From the NCBI GenBank assembly GCA_002314435.1, contig DCFV01000206.1, forward strand, positions 49,556 through 76,140: a stretch of DNA of 26,585 nt, in the 5' to 3' direction. The stretch is from Acidobacteriaceae bacterium UBA1795. Its GTDB lineage: Bacteria > Acidobacteriota > Terriglobia > Terriglobales > Acidobacteriaceae. Every line of letters starts with the position of its first letter. Position 1 is the stretch's first letter. Below, one piece after another: positions 1-9,900 of the stretch. The notes under the pieces were generated by a model. The model was not told the DNA's origin. It made no database searches and worked only from the letters and a program-made list of their open reading frames with translations. The position numbers were made by a program, and so were the translations under genes.

Positions 1-855
1 GAGGACTACACCAGGCGCTACGACGCGATCGTGGAAGGAATCAGAAAGGTCAGTCCGAATACCAAATTCGTTGGTCTCGCGCTTGCGGCCCCCGGCGCCA
101 ACCCCAAGTACTTCGAACATTTTCTTGACCCCCGCAATCACAAGCCGGGCATCCCCCTCGACTACATTTCGTTCCACTTCTACGCCTCGCCGTCTCTCGA
201 TGAAGACCTGAACGGTTGGCAGCACACTTTCTTCAACCAGGCGCAGGGATTTCTGGCAACCACCCGTTACATCCTCGCCATCCGCGATCGTCTCTCTCCG
301 CAAACCAGGATCGACACCGACGAGCTTGGCGTGATCCTTCCCACCGACGATCAGGAGATCCGGGCGTCCAAAGCTCTACCGGACCACATTCCCCATCGCT
401 ACTGGAACGCTGCAGGTGCGCTCTATGGCTATCTGTTCGTCGAGCTCTCCAAACTCGGTGTCGACGTGATTGGTGAGTCGCAGCTCGTCGGCTACCCGTC
501 GCAGTTTCCCAGCGTATCGATGATCGACTACAACAACGGAAAGCCCAACGCACGCTACTGGGTGCTCAAGCTCATCAAAGACAACTTCCATCCAGGAGAC
601 AAACTCGTAGCCAATAAAGCTGGAGATAGCGGCGATGTGCTGATCCAGGGCTTTCTCACGCCACAGGGCAAAAAGATTCTGCTCGTCAACAAGACGAATA
701 GCGAGAAGACGCTCAAGCTCAATTCGGACATACAAGGCGCATCCACCCGCACGGTGGACGAAGAGACCGGCGACGATACACCACGTGTTGGCAATGTAAC
801 CGGTTCCGACCTGAAGCTCGCACCATTTGCCGTGGTCGTGCTCAGTGCTCAGTAG
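1..855 (+). CDS. Clan GH-A-like glycoside hydrolase, C-terminal part (5' end outside window)
   Basis: The reading frame is open from the first base, so the start lies outside the window and 284 C-terminal residues are visible. The segment with LDYISFHFYASP resembles a late strand of a TIM-barrel glycosidase, and the DTDELG stretch about 100 residues into the visible part would suit the nucleophile glutamate of a clan GH-A enzyme. The part after LLVNKTN looks like the small beta-sandwich domain that follows the barrel in GH39/GH79-type enzymes. The acid/base region is missing, so the GH family cannot be fixed. It is followed by a sugar isomerase on the same strand and faces a rhamnosidase locus, which suggests a role in plant or microbial glycan breakdown. 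The stop is TAG at 853-855. The glycosidase call is moderately secure, the substrate unknown. Confidence 0.6.
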   Translation, partial: EDYTRRYDAIVEGIRKVSPNTKFVGLALAAPGANPKYFEHFLDPRNHKPGIPLDYISFHFYASPSLDEDLNGWQHTFFNQAQGFLATTRYILAIRDRLSPQTRIDTDELGVILPTDDQEIRASKALPDHIPHRYWNAAGALYGYLFVELSKLGVDVIGESQLVGYPSQFPSVSMIDYNNGKPNARYWVLKLIKDNFHPGDKLVANKAGDSGDVLIQGFLTPQGKKILLVNKTNSEKTLKLNSDIQGASTRTVDEETGDDTPRVGNVTGSDLKLAPFAVVVLSAQ

Positions 856-869
856 GATTGCAACCATCA

Positions 870-934
870 AGCATGCCGGCCCACACCAGAACAGGGAAAT
901 GACTTGGGTTCCCTTTGTGCCAGGCCGGCTTGCT
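870..934 (+). terminator. Long imperfect inverted repeat between glycosidase and isomerase genes
   Basis: Bases 870-881 (AGCATGCCGGCC) pair with 923-934 (GGCCGGCTTGCT) with a single mismatch. The next four bases, CACA, pair with TGTG at 916-919 across a three-base bulge. A second stem forms inside, AGGGAA at 893-898 with TTCCCT at 909-914. No run of T follows, so it is not a canonical intrinsic terminator. It could be a transcript-end or processing structure after the glycosidase gene, or a REP-like element. The pairing is seen directly; the role is inferred. Confidence 0.4.
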
Positions 935-983
935 GTTGGCTTCAACTGAACGTGAACTCAACTCATGACGGCGGGTGGAGCAG

Positions 984-2411
984 ATGACGGACACACAACT
1001 GCGCGTAGGTCTGTGCGGCATCGGCCTTGAGGCCTATTGGCCGCAATTCGAAGGACTCCACGACCGCCTGCAGGCGTATGTGCGCCAGGTCGGCGATAAG
1101 CTGGAGCAGGCCGGTGCGCTGGTGGAGTTTCTCGGCCTGGTCGACACGCCGCAGAAAGGCCGTGAGGCCGGCCGTGCCTGCCGCCGCGCCGATGTTGACC
1201 TTCTGGTCATCTACGTCACCACATACGCTCTCTCAAGCACGGTACTGCCCATGGTGCAGAGGGCACACGTTCCTGTCCTCGTGCTCAACCTGCAGCCCGA
1301 GGCGGCAATTGACTACCAGGCATTCAACCAGTTGCCCAATCGCACCGCAATGACCGGAGAGTGGCTGGCCTTCTGCTCAGCCTGCCCGGTGCCAGAGATT
1401 GCCAATGTCCTGCGCCGAGCCGGCATTGCGTTCCACCAGGTCACCGGCGTGCTCGGGGATCCCGGTCTCTGGAGCGACATTGAGGAGTGGATCGCCGCCG
1501 CCCGCGTGAAAAAGGCGCTCGCCGAAAATCGACTCGGCCTTCTAGGGCATTACTACAGTGGCATGCTTGACATCGTCACTGATGTTACACAGGTGGCCAT
1601 CACTTTCGGCAGCCATGTGGAACATCTTGAAGTGGATGAACTTAGCGCCCTGCGCACTGCCGTGACCGGCCAGCAGATAGATGACCGCATTGCCGACTTC
1701 CGCCGGCACTTCGATGTGCAACCGGACTGCGCGGAAGCAGAACTGGCGCGCGCGGCAAGGACCTCCGTTGCCCTGGATCAATTCGTGGCGCAACACGATC
1801 TGCAGTCGCTGGCCTACTACTACATGGGCAGCGGACTGCCCGCCAACGAAGACACCATGAGTTCCATTATTCTGGGCACGTCGTTGCTCACGGCGCGCGG
1901 AATCCCGGTTGCCGGCGAGTACGAAGTGAAGAATGTGCTGGCGATGAAGATCATGGATTGCTTCGACGCGGGCGGCTCGTTCACCGAGTACTACGCGCTC
2001 GACCTTAAGAGCGATCATGTCTTGATGGGGCATGATGGGCCGGGACACCTGGCCATTGCTGAAGACAAAACCAAGGTGCGCCCGTTGGCCGTGTATCACG
2101 GCAAGGCAGGCCAGGGGCTGTCCGTCGAGATGAGCGTGAAACACGGCCCGGTAACCCTGCTATCGGTCGTGGAAGACAAGACGCGCGGATTCAAATTGCT
2201 GGCCGCCCATGCCGAATGTGTTCCCGGCGAAGTGCTCAAGATCGGCAATACCAACAGCCACTACCGCTTTTCGATTGGTGCGAAGGGATTCGTCGAAGCG
2301 TGGAACGCGGAAGGACCGGCCCATCACTGCGCCATCGGTGTCGGTCACCTGGCCGGGAAGCTCAGCAAGCTGGCGAGCCTCCTCGATATCCCGTTTGTGC
2401 AGGTCTGCTGA
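984..2411 (+). CDS. L-fucose/L-arabinose isomerase family protein
   Basis: A 475-residue cytoplasmic enzyme of the ketol-isomerase superfamily that contains L-arabinose and L-fucose isomerases. These interconvert aldoses and ketoses using a divalent metal held by glutamates and histidines. The segment LGLLGHYYSGMLDI and the later GEYEVKNVLAMKIMD stretch resemble conserved blocks of AraA-type enzymes; the acidic residues in the latter probably bind metal. Length fits the family (about 470-500). An in-frame GTG at 975 is possible, but ATG at 984 has GGTGGAG just upstream and is preferred. It lies 128 bp after the glycosidase and converges on an L-rhamnose mutarotase gene, so L-rhamnose or another 6-deoxy sugar is a reasonable substrate. 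No canonical rhamnose isomerase is present in the window. Substrate is inferred, not shown. Confidence 0.75.
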   Translation: MTDTQLRVGLCGIGLEAYWPQFEGLHDRLQAYVRQVGDKLEQAGALVEFLGLVDTPQKGREAGRACRRADVDLLVIYVTTYALSSTVLPMVQRAHVPVLVLNLQPEAAIDYQAFNQLPNRTAMTGEWLAFCSACPVPEIANVLRRAGIAFHQVTGVLGDPGLWSDIEEWIAAARVKKALAENRLGLLGHYYSGMLDIVTDVTQVAITFGSHVEHLEVDELSALRTAVTGQQIDDRIADFRRHFDVQPDCAEAELARAARTSVALDQFVAQHDLQSLAYYYMGSGLPANEDTMSSIILGTSLLTARGIPVAGEYEVKNVLAMKIMDCFDAGGSFTEYYALDLKSDHVLMGHDGPGHLAIAEDKTKVRPLAVYHGKAGQGLSVEMSVKHGPVTLLSVVEDKTRGFKLLAAHAECVPGEVLKIGNTNSHYRFSIGAKGFVEAWNAEGPAHHCAIGVGHLAGKLSKLASLLDIPFVQVC

Positions 2412-2470
2412 CCGCGCCATCGAGGGCTGCGCTGCCGTGTCCGCAGGCACAATGGCGGTCGCGGTACCGC
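2411..2470. terminator. Nested inverted repeats in the convergent gap (possible bidirectional terminator)
   Basis: The 63-bp gap between the converging isomerase and mutarotase genes contains ACCGCGCCAT near 2411 that can pair with ATGGCGGT near 2453 across a one-base bulge. It also contains a perfect 10-bp palindrome, GCGGTACCGC, at 2461-2470. The position between two gene ends suits a bidirectional transcript end. There are no T-tracts, so the call is weak. Confidence 0.3.
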
Positions 2471-2474
2471 AGCA

Positions 2475-2795
2475 TCAAGACAGGTGGAAGACTTCTTGCA
2501 TAAATGGGAATCGCTCACCGGTGCGCGTCTCCTGTACGGGGACGAAGTAGGCGCTCATGGCCTGCTGCCAGCGCGTATTCACCGGATCTGCCTCAATCTT
2601 GTCCCACACGGTGTCAAAGTCTTGTGCGATGTGCATGTAGAGAAACAGCAGCTCGTCGCGCCGAAAGATTGAATACTCCGAGATTCCAGCGCCTTTCAGC
2701 AGCGCGAGCATCTCCGGCCATACCGCCGCATGGGACTTGTCATAGTCCTCGCCAGTGCCCGGTTTCAGTCGTAACAGAAAGGCAATGCGTTGCAT
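2475..2795 (-). CDS. rhaM: L-rhamnose mutarotase
   Basis: A 106-residue protein of full family length that interconverts the alpha and beta anomers of L-rhamnose before isomerisation, in the cytoplasm. Tyr18 and His22 sit at the same positions as the catalytic pair of E. coli RhaM. The RWQQAM stretch and the C-terminal MQEVFHLS match the corresponding RWWKYM and LQEVFYLP blocks of that enzyme. The ATG has a near-perfect AAGGAGG Shine-Dalgarno seven bases upstream. It begins 35 bp after the rhamnosidase-like gene, so the two are probably cotranscribed. This is the most specific indication that the surrounding locus handles L-rhamnose. Confidence 0.92.
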   Translation of the reverse strand: MQRIAFLLRLKPGTGEDYDKSHAAVWPEMLALLKGAGISEYSIFRRDELLFLYMHIAQDFDTVWDKIEADPVNTRWQQAMSAYFVPVQETRTGERFPFMQEVFHLS

Positions 2796-2830
2796 CTGAC
2801 GTCCTCCTTGAACTTCACTCTGCGTCCGCC

Positions 2831-5671
2831 TCAGTGGGCATGCCGCGTCTCGATCAGGGTCACGGGGCCGAGCATGCCCGACGGCAGCGGCTCCAGATTC
2901 TGCATGTCCTGTGGAATGAACTCAACACCATATCGGTCATACAAAAGCCGGTAGTTGGGCGTGGAAAAGCCCGCCATCTCGTTGATGGCCGTGTTCCCAA
3001 CCGTAATCACAATTTCGTTCTTTCCCGGTACAAGATAGGGCGTGACGTCCACTCGGAACGGTGGATGCCACACAACCCCCGCCGCCTTCCCGTTGACAGA
3101 CACTTCCGCGGCCTCTCTAACCGGTCCTTCAAGGTAAGCGCGCATGTTGAACCGCGGCAGCGGGTCCGGGAGAGGAACCGGCGTGCCTTGTCCGAAGTCC
3201 AACACGAAGCTCCCGTGTTGCTGCAGATCCCCGGGAGCGATATCGACACTCTTGCGATAGATGGCTCGCCCCGAATAGTAGCGAAGCGCAGATCGGTCGG
3301 CCCAAGAATCAAGGTCCTGCATGTCGACGCTCTGATTCTCACCAAACGTCACATGCCACTCGTGCGATAGGTCGATGTGATTGGTCTGTTCCGGAGCTTC
3401 AGATCGAACAGGCGAGAGCCCCGTGTCGGAAAAGAAGATCAGGCGCGACTCATAAGGCTCAAGGCTCAACTGAACGTGATGTGGATCCGGGATTCCCACT
3501 GTCTCGCCGGTGAATGCATCCCAGACCTCAGCGTGCTTCGCTGCCGAACGAAACGCCGCTTCGAATCGCTGTGCGCGATTACTGGTGTTCGCAACAAAAT
3601 AGAGATCGCCGGTATCGAGGTGCCGATGAATGAAGCCCACCTCCGGTACGCCAGATGTAGTTACGAAATCCGCCGGAAGCCACTGTCGCAGCGAAGCGCC
3701 CAGAGTCTGTTCGTCCTTCACAAAGTGTGCGGTACTCACATCACCATGGAACAGTTGGTTGGAGGTCTCTCCGATGCGCGTCGTATCTTCCGATGCGTTC
3801 CTGTACCCGGGTGCAGTTCCCGGCAGTCGGCGTGTTGCAATCACGATACCTCCATGCCGCGCAAAATCGAGAACCTTGGCGTAGGTCTCTACAGGAATGC
3901 GATCGACCCCGGGGAGGATCAGAACCTTGTAAGGAATGCCGAGCTGGTTGATTGCATCGGCATCGAGGAAGTCGAAGTTGAAACCTGCATCAAGAATCTG
4001 CGGGATCACATCAGTACCGAGAAACTTCGGCAGCGACTCATCGATCGTAATATTCGATCCGGTCTCATCGAAACCGCCAAGTGAGGTGGCAGGCCTGTTC
4101 TTCTGGATGCGCGCCGCAAACGACGCCCACACGTCATCATTAGGCAGCAATAGCGCGACATCATTTGCGGGCTTGCCCAGTCGCAGCGCGTAACTAACGC
4201 GCTGCAGATATGCGCTCAGGCTGGGCATGACCGGAAACCACGGATCGTGCGCGTTAAACGCCGCCGCGGCGTAGAGGTGCCATCCGGGCTCTCCGGCCAT
4301 GGGCGGCGAATACGGCCAACCGTGCCCGATCAGCTGATTGATGCCCTGCAGAAAATGCAGATCCGCCTCGGCCTTCATGTCCAGCGGCGTTGCCCGGAAC
4401 GACGGCGAATGCAGCCACGTCCACGTCTCGGATGAAATGACGTTATGGCGGAAAAGGTGCCCGGCGGACGCGGCCCAGCGCGTATCAGAAAAATCGTGCC
4501 ACATGCGGATGGTCGCCTTGCCTTCTCCCTCCGGCAGATCTTCATATCGATTGCTCGACAGCGTCACAGGAGGGAATCCATATGTCTGCGAACGAAACAG
4601 CGTATGGTGTTGATGCGCCCACGCGCGAATCGGCATCAGAAATCGTTCGTCGGCCAACTCGCTCAGTGTCTTTCCCCAGTCGTGGCGAATCGCCGCCGTC
4701 GACGGCCCCGCATCGCCTGCCAGCGCCGGAAGATGAGGCGTCAGATCGTAGCCCCGCCGTCGCTGGAATTCAACCAGCAGATCGGGAGTCCAATCGGAGC
4801 CGTAGTCTTCCAGGCTGTCGCTGAACACGGCATAGGGAGGGTGGTCTCCAAACGCCAACAGCAGCCGATCTCCCACGGCATGCAGATGGGTGGCGATTGC
4901 ATCGCGGTCATAGTGATCCAGGACAAATCCCGCGGCGCCATCGGCCGCTCGCTTCACCATCATGCCAGTGCGGCTTGAAATGAAGAACAACACGCTCGAC
5001 GATCCTGGTTCATCGGGAAGATTGAGCCGCGAGCCACTCGGCAGTGGCAGTGACCGCGCACCGGCCATGTCCGTCTCGGCAGATTCGGAGGAAACTAGAA
5101 AGGCTGCGATCAGCTTCTCTCCGGCTTCCAGTGCAGGTACAGCGACGGACTTCGCGGCCGGAGCTGGCGAGACCTTCTCGACCCGCAGCTCTCCCGCAGC
5201 CTGCGTCGCCGAAATGTGCGGTCCTCCAAACGGCCATCCGCTTCCCAGCGTCACATCCATGCGCAGTCCGAGCCGTCGTGCCTGCTCCGCCGCAAAGCGC
5301 AGGTGGTCGATGTGCTCGTCCGATACATAAGGATAGTTGTGGAATCCTACCGCAGGATCGCTCAGCGCGAGCGGATACATGGTGGCTACCTCAACGCCAC
5401 CAATTCCCGCTGCCTTCATCTGTTCCAGTTCTCGCTGAATCTCTTCGTTGGTCGCCGAAGGCCCGAACCACCACCACCGCATCATGATCCGTGTATCGTC
5501 AGGCGGATGAAGGAAACCGGCGTGGAGTTTGCTTATCGAAGCTGTCGAGTACGGCCCATCCGCTTCCTGCGCCCGGACCGGCAGCGTCAAAGTCGACCAA
5601 AGCAGACCGCTGGCCAGCGATGCCAGTAGAAGAAGATACTTGTGTTTGGAACGACGAGCGCGTGGCGACAT
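2831..5671 (-). CDS. Exported alpha-L-rhamnosidase-like glycoside hydrolase (GH106 type)
   Basis: A large exported enzyme (946 residues from the chosen start) predicted to remove terminal alpha-L-rhamnose from glycans. After a signal peptide ending near VRAQ comes the family-typical opening: a PPD motif, then MMRWWWFGP and EQMKAAGIGGVEV. The C-terminal 100 residues (VSVNGKAAGVVWHPPFRVDV, then GKNEI.ITVGNTAIN) form a carbohydrate-binding-like beta sandwich usual at the end of these proteins. A TTG at 5692 would extend it by seven residues, but ATG at 5671 has GGAG seven bases upstream and starts directly on a basic signal-peptide n-region. It lies between the TPR gene and rhaM, which supports rhamnose specificity. 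The catalytic glutamates were not assigned. Confidence 0.82.
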   Translation of the reverse strand: MSPRARRSKHKYLLLLASLASGLLWSTLTLPVRAQEADGPYSTASISKLHAGFLHPPDDTRIMMRWWWFGPSATNEEIQRELEQMKAAGIGGVEVATMYPLALSDPAVGFHNYPYVSDEHIDHLRFAAEQARRLGLRMDVTLGSGWPFGGPHISATQAAGELRVEKVSPAPAAKSVAVPALEAGEKLIAAFLVSSESAETDMAGARSLPLPSGSRLNLPDEPGSSSVLFFISSRTGMMVKRAADGAAGFVLDHYDRDAIATHLHAVGDRLLLAFGDHPPYAVFSDSLEDYGSDWTPDLLVEFQRRRGYDLTPHLPALAGDAGPSTAAIRHDWGKTLSELADERFLMPIRAWAHQHHTLFRSQTYGFPPVTLSSNRYEDLPEGEGKATIRMWHDFSDTRWAASAGHLFRHNVISSETWTWLHSPSFRATPLDMKAEADLHFLQGINQLIGHGWPYSPPMAGEPGWHLYAAAAFNAHDPWFPVMPSLSAYLQRVSYALRLGKPANDVALLLPNDDVWASFAARIQKNRPATSLGGFDETGSNITIDESLPKFLGTDVIPQILDAGFNFDFLDADAINQLGIPYKVLILPGVDRIPVETYAKVLDFARHGGIVIATRRLPGTAPGYRNASEDTTRIGETSNQLFHGDVSTAHFVKDEQTLGASLRQWLPADFVTTSGVPEVGFIHRHLDTGDLYFVANTSNRAQRFEAAFRSAAKHAEVWDAFTGETVGIPDPHHVQLSLEPYESRLIFFSDTGLSPVRSEAPEQTNHIDLSHEWHVTFGENQSVDMQDLDSWADRSALRYYSGRAIYRKSVDIAPGDLQQHGSFVLDFGQGTPVPLPDPLPRFNMRAYLEGPVREAAEVSVNGKAAGVVWHPPFRVDVTPYLVPGKNEIVITVGNTAINEMAGFSTPNYRLLYDRYGVEFIPQDMQNLEPLPSGMLGPVTLIETRHAH

Positions 5672-5716
5672 GGAACACTCCGGGGCAATCAAGAGTTCGT
5701 GCGGGAGTAATTCTGA

Positions 5717-6913
5717 TCAAGGTTGTGCGGCTGCATCGAGAACCTGCGGCGTGACGTCCTCAGCAGGCTTCGGAGACTGTGCAGCACGTGCTCCTGCGTG
5801 CACGGTCCGAAACGTACTGAGCGCTTTCTCCGCCGCGTCACGATTGCCCGCTGCGCGCTCCGCCTGAGCGAGCCGATACCACGCGACATCATCGTTCGCA
5901 TCCAGTTGCACCGCACGCTCGAGTGGAGCGACTGCCTGGGCACCTGCCTGATTAGCCAGATAAACTCCGCCCAGTCCCACCAGCGCCTGCTCAAAATCCG
6001 GATACCGCGCGATAGCCGCTTCGAAGCCCTTCTGTGCTTCGTCAAGCTGGTTATCCTCTGCTGCCATCGTCGCCACCTCATACATGGCATTGCCATTCCC
6101 CGGATCGATCTCGAGCTCTGCTTGAAATTCGCGTCGCGCCGCGTCGCGGTCTTCGGCCTTCTGTGAGGTCGAGAAGCGCGCGCGATAAATCCTGCCCAGG
6201 CGGTAGTGAATCCGGGGGCGTCGCGGGTCCAGGCTCAAAACGTTATTGAACGCGATGATTGCCGCGTCGTAATTCTTCGCGCTCTCGTTTGCCTCGCCCT
6301 GCGCCTGCAACATCCAGATCGAGTTCGGCGCGCTATCGTGCAGCTTTTCCATCACAACATAGGCGTAGTTTCCATACACTCGGCCCGTGTGATAAAGAAC
6401 CTCTGGATCGTCGGGATAGAGCTTGTTCAAAGCAAGAGCGGTCTCAACAGCATCGGGGTCGCGTCTGAGGTCCGAATAAGCGCGCAAGAGCTGGAGTCCA
6501 CACATGCGACGGACTTCCACTTCCGTAGATTGTTTGAAACCCTTCTCGAGATAGGGCAGGGCATCCTTGAACTCGCCCAACTCGGAAAGAGAAAGCCCAA
6601 GCAGGCTGTCGAGCCTGGGAAGCCCCGGCTTCAGCTTCTGCGCAGTACGCACTTCGCGCACTGCCTGCTCGTACGAGCGCTGCTTGAAGTAGATGACGGC
6701 GAGGGTTGCGTGGACCTCCGCAACGGCAGGCTGCAATCTGGCGAGCTGCTCAAAATTCGATTGGGCTTCCGCATAATGACCTGCGGCCAGCGCCCTCTGC
6801 CCCGCCTGGGCATAGCGCGCCAATTGCTCGTCGCTGCTCGCCTGAGAAAACACGACATGGCTCGTCCAGGTGCACAGAGTCAGCAGTAGGGCCAGTTTCG
6901 AAGAAGGACGCAT
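5717..6913 (-). CDS. Exported tetratricopeptide repeat protein
   Basis: A 398-residue protein with an N-terminal signal peptide (hydrophobic run after MRPSSK, cleavage near VFSQA). The rest is almost entirely TPR-type helix pairs, for example the blocks beginning GHYAEAQSNFEQLARLQP, AVIYFKQRSYEQAVREV and NVLSLDPRRPRIHYRLGRIY. About ten repeats can be seen by their spaced A/Y/P pattern. It probably acts as a periplasmic scaffold. Its gene ends 45 bp before the rhamnosidase-like gene on the same strand and follows the TonB receptor across a terminator. TPR proteins with glycosidases and Oar-like receptors are commonly seen together in Acidobacteriota. No catalytic domain is visible, and no strong Shine-Dalgarno precedes the ATG. 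Confidence 0.75.
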   Translation of the reverse strand: MRPSSKLALLLTLCTWTSHVVFSQASSDEQLARYAQAGQRALAAGHYAEAQSNFEQLARLQPAVAEVHATLAVIYFKQRSYEQAVREVRTAQKLKPGLPRLDSLLGLSLSELGEFKDALPYLEKGFKQSTEVEVRRMCGLQLLRAYSDLRRDPDAVETALALNKLYPDDPEVLYHTGRVYGNYAYVVMEKLHDSAPNSIWMLQAQGEANESAKNYDAAIIAFNNVLSLDPRRPRIHYRLGRIYRARFSTSQKAEDRDAARREFQAELEIDPGNGNAMYEVATMAAEDNQLDEAQKGFEAAIARYPDFEQALVGLGGVYLANQAGAQAVAPLERAVQLDANDDVAWYRLAQAERAAGNRDAAEKALSTFRTVHAGARAAQSPKPAEDVTPQVLDAAAQP

Positions 6914-6946
6914 GATTCGGATCAGTGTATCCCTTGCGAAGAAAAG

Positions 6947-6974
6947 TCCGCCACGCGTTTTGGCGCGTGGCGGA
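6947..6974 (-). terminator. Intrinsic terminator after the TonB-dependent receptor gene
   Basis: Bases 6947-6957 (TCCGCCACGCG) pair perfectly with 6964-6974 (CGCGTGGCGGA) around a six-base loop. On the minus strand the stem is followed by CTTTTCTTC. It lies 24 bp past the receptor stop codon and 33 bp before the TPR gene start, so it should separate the receptor transcript from the TPR-rhamnosidase-mutarotase genes. Confidence 0.78.
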
Positions 6975-6998
6975 TTGAAATGTTACCCAGTGAAGTTG

Positions 6999-9900
6999 TC
7001 AGAAGGTGAGTTTCCCGCTGATTTGGATGATGCGGGACGCAGAAGCATTGGTAATCTGTCCCGCGGTTGTGGAGGTGATGGAGTTGTCGATCGATGATCC
7101 GCCGCCTGAACCGCTTCCAATAAGGGCGCCGGTCCCGATTGCGTACTGGTGGTGGTTGAAGGCATTGAAGAAGTCACCCGTGAGCCTGAACCCGACAGTC
7201 TCAGCGATGCGGAAGTTCTTTCCAATACCCATGTCCCAGTTGTTGATTCCCGGCTGGCGAAGCCAGTTGCGTGCAGTATCGCCGTAAGTGCCCAACCCCG
7301 GCTGCGAGAAGCAATCGAAATTGATGCGCTGCAACGTCTTGGTCAGGTTGCTGTGAGTATTGCAGCCCTGCACCATGTTGGCACGCATGAACTGGCTGTT
7401 CAGCACTCCGCTCACGTCGTTCGCTGTGATGCTGTACGGGAAGCCAGCCTGGAAGGTTGCGATACCCGTGGTCTCCCAGCCGCCGATCAGCAGATCAGTG
7501 GCACGGTTGACGCCGGATGCCATCTTCTTTCCGCGACCGAAGGGCAGATCGTAGATGTAGCTTGTGACGAACCGCTGGTTGACATCAAAGTCCGACAGTC
7601 CGTAGTCAAGTTCAGGACGGTGATTGTCCATGAAGCCCTGGTAACCGGCACCGGTTGCGCCCACGCCCGCAGCAGCGGACTTGTCGTCCTTGCTCTGGGC
7701 CCAGGAGTAGGCTGCGGTAACAGCCAGGTCATTGGCGCGGTGCTCGAACTTCACGTTCATTCCGTTGTAGTGCGAGTAACCGTGCCAGTCGCTGTTGATG
7801 TAGAAGGATACAAAGTTCGGGTAAGGTAGCCGGCTCGCGTTGCTGCAAGGAGCCACACCGAGGTTCACGTAGCTTCCGTTCACCTGAGTCTGGCAGAAAG
7901 CCAGGCTGTCGGTCGGAATGGCGTAGGGCTGCGCGATGTTCCGCCGGTCAAGCAGGTGGAGGGCGTGCGTGCCGATGTAGTTCACCTCGAGAGTGGTGTT
8001 CCTTGCCAGCTCGCGCTGAACTCCCATCGTCCAGGATTGGACGTAGGGATTCAGAGGATTCTCGGATTCGATGACGGCAAGGAAGGTGAGCGTCGAAACC
8101 GGGAAGGCCCCGAGGGTGCCGTACGTCGGGAACATGTTGTTGCTCAGCTTCGGCGCCGCGGAATTGGTCGCCGGGTTGAGCGAGTTGCGAATGCTGTAGG
8201 GGTAGATGTCAGCCGAGTTGTCGATCTCGCGGCCTTCGGCGGAATCGTAGAAGATTCCATACCCTCCGCGGATGACGGTCTTCGGCGTAAGACGATAGTT
8301 GAAACCGACCCTCGGTGCCCATGGCGTCTTCGAGCCGGCGTGCGGAACCGAACCGCAGTAGCGCAGGATTGGACCGCCGTTGTATCCGGCTCCCGGTGCA
8401 ACGCCATTCTTCGAGAGCTCAGGGTCAGCGTAGCAGAGGCCGCCCTGATCGTTCGTGGAGTCGAGCCAGAAGAAGTGGTTCGATGCCTCGTACGCGGCCG
8501 CGCGGTAATCCCACCGCAGACCGAGGCTCAGTGTAAGCTTCCTCGTCGCCTTCCAGTCGTCCATCACATAGGGGGCGAAGTAGTTGAAGACGTGATCCTG
8601 CGGGTTGCCGGCCGTGTTGGTCGGGCTCAGCGGGCCGGGAACAAATCCGCCCACGCCGGAGTAATAGCCGAGCAACATGTCGGCCACCGAGTTGCCGGTT
8701 CCGCAGAGGCCCGTCGCTGTGGTGCAGCCCGTGCCGTTCGACTGGATGGTTTGCCCGTTGAAACTCCAGTCCCCGTAGAAGTCATCGTCCAGGTTGCGGA
8801 TCAGCCGCCAGCGCCGATAGTCGGCGCCGAAGCCAATTGTGTGCCTGCCCTTCACCCAGGTGAACGAATCGGCGTACTCCCAGGTCGGACCTTCCGATCC
8901 GGTATAGGAATTCCCCGAGCCGCCGCCGCTGTCGAACCCGCCGGTGTTGAGATTTACATTGGGCCAGGTCTGTTGGAGAGCCGTGAAATGCGTGAAGGTG
9001 CCGGTGAGTGCGAGTTGTGAAACTGCATCCGCAGTAATCTGTGGGCCGCCCTGCGGCGCATTGGCCGTCAGATGGCCGAAGCGGAAATTGTTCACCATCG
9101 TTGCGCCGAGGTTGACCGTGTGAGAGACCGTCCAGCTGGTCTGACTCTGCTGATAGATCTCATACCCGTGAATCAGATCCCCGGAGTTGTATGAGCCCTG
9201 GTTGTTGTAGTTGGCATCGGTGTAGCGGAAAAACACCGTCCCGTACTTGCCGAGGCTCTGATCGCCGCGGTACGTCTGCTGATTCTGGTGCAGCGGGAAC
9301 CCGAGGCTCTTGATGTAGTTGACTACGCCTTCCGGCTGGTTCGCGACGGTCGGAGTCTGCCAGAAGCCATTTGTTACCGCAACTAGGCCGACGTTGCCGG
9401 TCTGCTGCGCGCTGGGAATCTTGTTGCCCGGGTACGCCAGGCCCGTCGCCGGATCGACCGGCATGCAGTTACCACCCAGTGAAAGCAGCTTGGTGCAGTC
9501 GGCCGTTCCGTAGTCCGGCAGCAGTCCGCCGGGCAGACCGGACCCGGCAGGCGCCGCGTAGGTTTCCGCCGAGAAGTCACCGCTCAAAACCGCTGGATTC
9601 GGCATCTGCGTCACCTGACGCGCACCGTTGGTGATCCTCCAGCCTTCGTAGTTGGCCAGGAAGAAGCTCTTGTTCCGGCCGTCATAAACCTTCGGAATGT
9701 AGATCGGACCACCCGCCACGAACCCGAACTGGTTCTGGCGCAGCACCGGGTTCGCCGTGGCCGTGCCCGAGTTGTAATCATTCGCGGTCGGAAATGGCTT
9801 GGCGTCGAACGCATCGTTGCGATCGAACCAGAAAGCCGCTCCGTGCAGGTTGTTCGTCCCGCCCTTGCTGACGATGTTGATCTGCGTCGCGCTGAAGCCC

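Noticed and set aside
2504..3370. 288-codon plus-strand frame opposite rhaM and the rhamnosidase-like gene
   Set aside because: It is antisense to two well-supported genes, is rich in Arg/Pro/Ser/His as expected for a shadow frame in GC-rich DNA, and has no domain.
7956..9020. 354-codon plus-strand frame inside the TonB receptor gene
   Set aside because: Entirely antisense to the receptor; valine/arginine-rich composition mirrors the complementary codons and no motif is present.
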